A stretch of DNA of 64,000 nucleotides from UBA1351 sp963677625 (GTDB lineage Bacteria; Bacillota; Clostridia; Lachnospirales; Vallitaleaceae): the NCBI GenBank assembly GCA_963677625.2, contig CAXXSW010000007.1, forward strand, positions 310,001-374,000, given 5' to 3'. The position numbers were made by a program, and so were the translations under genes. Numbering within the stretch: position 1 is the first letter of the stretch; each line of letters begins with the position of its first letter. Under the pieces are notes generated by a model, which saw only the letters and a program-made list of their open reading frames with translations, was not told the origin of the DNA and ran no database searches. Positions 62,372 to 64,000 of this stretch are shown piece by piece.

Positions 62372-63661
62372 TTATTCGTAAGCTTTTTCAGAAAAAGCAT
62401 CTGATAACATAAATTCTTTAAGTTCTGCATATGTTGCATCTGGATTGAATCTTCTTAGGAATTGCTTTCCTTTTTCCACTGTTACAGATAATTTTGACAA
62501 ATCTGCATTTGGTATTGGGCTATTGTCTTCAATAGTTGTCATGATTTCATCACTTGAAATTGTGATATACACACCATCAAGAACTTCTGATTGTTCAAAA
62601 TCAGGATATAGTTTGCCTTGAATAGCATTATCAAGCATAGCTAAAGGAAAGAATATTTCTTCATAGTTTGGTACGTAAAGAGTTTGTACAACACCTGTTC
62701 CAACATCATCAATTAAAGTCTGCTCATTTTGGAAACCAGCAGTCAATAGTTTTGTATCAGGATCAGCTAATCCGTTACCAATAGCTGATACTAAGGCTGG
62801 ATAAATAAACTGTTGTCCTGCACATAAACCAATAATAACATCTAAATCTTGGTTTACAGGTTCATTAAAGAATGATTCGTCCATTGGTTTAAACATCAAG
62901 ACTGTACCTTCTTCACCTGTGATTTCAATAGGTTCATCAGCTGTCTTATTATACTCTTCTACTCTTGCACGAATGGTTTGGTCTGCAATGGTATATTGAG
63001 GATAAGCAAAACCAGGGAACATGGCAACTGCTATTTTTTTGTAACCTTTTCTAACAACTTCATCAAAATACATGTTTCCAATATCAACACCACTTGCATA
63101 TCCACCAGCAACTGTTCCTAGGAACTTTTCGTTTGTTGCAGCTGATGCACTTGCACCTTCAGGTCCATAAACAGAAGCCATATCTGTTGCTAATCCAACA
63201 ACATAAAGGTCTGGGTATTCATCTAAGATGTTGCTTATACCACCATCTTGCATAGCAATCAAACCAACAACATCATTTGTCATTGCATTCTTCACTGCTT
63301 GTAGGTTACCGGCTGGGTCATTAGAACCATCTCCGTATACAATCTCATATGTATAACCTAGTTCTTCTGTCCACATATCCAAAAAGGCGATGTTGAAATC
63401 ATAAAGAGCACCACTGGCAGAACTTGCTAAAAAGAGAATTTTACCGCCTACTGCCTCTTCACTTGATGTATCTGTTACTTCTTCGCTTGTATCTTTATCA
63501 TCTGTACTTGTATCTTTATTATCTGTACTTGCATCACTTGTCTGAGTATCACTATCTTTCGTATCTTTAGTTGTATCTTTTGCACCACAAGCTGTCACCA
63601 TAGCCAAGACCAATAAGATCGCAAGGGCATTGGTTAACATTTTCTTTCCTAAAAATTTCAT
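62372..63661 (-). CDS. Ribose-type ABC transporter binding lipoprotein
   Basis: Protein of 429 residues. Lipobox MVTAC near residue 25, then a highly repetitive linker of Thr, Asp, Ser and Lys (about 27-70), partly encoded by a 21-bp tandem duplication, then a type 1 binding fold (SSASGALYDFNIAF, VVGLIAMQDGG, DVIIGLCAGQQF). The GGAGG site is nine bases before the ATG. A 182-base gap separates it from the upstream permease. Confidence 0.88.
   Translation of the reverse strand: MKFLGKKMLTNALAILLVLAMVTACGAKDTTKDTKDSDTQTSDASTDNKDTSTDDKDTSEEVTDTSSEEAVGGKILFLASSASGALYDFNIAFLDMWTEELGYTYEIVYGDGSNDPAGNLQAVKNAMTNDVVGLIAMQDGGISNILDEYPDLYVVGLATDMASVYGPEGASASAATNEKFLGTVAGGYASGVDIGNMYFDEVVRKGYKKIAVAMFPGFAYPQYTIADQTIRARVEEYNKTADEPIEITGEEGTVLMFKPMDESFFNEPVNQDLDVIIGLCAGQQFIYPALVSAIGNGLADPDTKLLTAGFQNEQTLIDDVGTGVVQTLYVPNYEEIFFPLAMLDNAIQGKLYPDFEQSEVLDGVYITISSDEIMTTIEDNSPIPNADLSKLSVTVEKGKQFLRRFNPDATYAELKEFMLSDAFSEKAYE
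63490..63531. repeat. 21-bp tandem duplication in the linker of the binding protein
   Basis: Two copies of a 21-base unit beginning TATCTTTAT, differing at one base, encode repeated DTSTD-type residues in the lipoprotein linker. In-frame, so only linker length changes. Confidence 0.85.
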
Positions 63662-63843
63662 AAAAAAATCCTCCTAAAATTCTTACTTATATTTTCTTCA
63701 TATTTTTTTAGATTACCTTATATACCCATAAAACCAAACATATATACGGCAATCATATATAAAAAACAGACGATACATGACATGTCCGGATTCACATCAT
63801 TTTTCTGTCCTCTATTTCTTTAAGTTATCTTTTCTTCTTGCAT

Positions 63844-64000
63844 CTACTTAGGTAATGCGCCTAATTTCTTACGGCTTGTCAAGAGAACGACAATTAAAAA
63901 GATGGTAGCTTTTACTATAAAAGTCATTCTAGTCGGTAGCCCTACCAAAGGAAGTCCTACATCAAGAACAGAGAAAGTGAAAGCCCCTACAACAGCCGCT
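63844..64000 (-). CDS. C-terminus of a second ribose-type ABC permease (cut by the window edge)
   Basis: The minus-strand frame from the edge to the TAG at 63844-63846 encodes about 51 residues: hydrophobic GAFTFSVLDVGLPLVGLP, TRMTFIVKATIFLIVVLL, then the basic tail TSRKK. That is the usual last-span and basic-tail pattern of RbsC-type permeases. The start and most of the gene lie outside the window. Presumably the ATPase of this importer is also beyond the edge. Confidence 0.72.
   Translation of the reverse strand, partial: AAVVGAFTFSVLDVGLPLVGLPTRMTFIVKATIFLIVVLLTSRKKLGALPK

Noticed and set aside
63490..63531. Possible CRISPR-like repeat
   Set aside because: Two direct copies without spacers, in frame in a lipoprotein linker.
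1..64000. tRNA, rRNA, insertion sequences, phage or plasmid origins
   Set aside because: I found no cloverleaf, transposase, integrase or replication gene, and no long terminal inverted repeats.

Overview
The window is AT-rich, gene-dense DNA that looks like a motile anaerobic Clostridia genome (Lachnospirales or Vallitaleales type; an inference from gene content and style, not a measured placement). The evidence is Gram-positive lipoprotein transporters of the LplABC type, YesM/YesN two-component pairs, strong AGGAGG ribosome binding sites, a soluble chemoreceptor and many clostridial-type intracellular glycosidases. All but one of 49 genes read on the minus strand, so operons run from high to low coordinates. 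I see no rRNA, tRNA, CRISPR array, insertion sequence or phage gene. The window is one large sugar and glycoside catabolic island.

Region A (1-20.9 kb) is the most unusual part. It holds two alpha/beta pairs resembling C-glycoside deglycosidases (2236-3658 and 19429-20852), two Gfo/Idh/MocA dehydrogenases, an IolE-like isomerase/epimerase, a short-chain dehydrogenase, a cupin, an AraC regulator fused to a GH39-like domain, a flavoprotein plus nitroreductase pair, and a complete ribose-type ABC importer. The importer is followed by a translationally coupled response regulator, soluble histidine kinase and degenerate ABC ATPase. A working model is import of a glycoside, oxidation at C3 of the sugar, elimination of the aglycone, and processing of the keto sugar and perhaps the aglycone. 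A conserved DNA element (GACAC core) sits upstream of the importer and of two operons of this region, suggesting one regulon.

Region B (21-28.3 kb) is a sensor kinase, response regulator, solute-binding protein and two permeases, closed by a strong terminator; it probably imports an oligosaccharide. Region C (28.4-42.3 kb) has the same transport and signalling layout followed by a tandem SnoaL-like protein, three CE1-like esterases (one secreted with a LysM domain) and a GH3 enzyme; this fits uptake and deacylation of esterified xylo-oligosaccharides. Region D (42.4-49.9 kb) has a third LplB/LplC/binding-protein set with GH120-like and GH39 beta-xylosidases, facing a divergent AraC regulator. 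Region E (50.9-54.6 kb) encodes GH95 and GH43 enzymes. Region F (54.7-64 kb) has a soluble chemoreceptor with a zinc-binding domain, then a HAD phosphatase, GH2, GH3 and a ribose-type importer that runs off the right edge.

Nearly all glycosidases lack signal peptides, so degradation is mostly intracellular after import of oligosaccharides or glycosides; only the binding proteins and one esterase appear exported. No gap between genes exceeds about 300 bases; the larger gaps hold the hairpins, promoters and operator-like repeats listed here.
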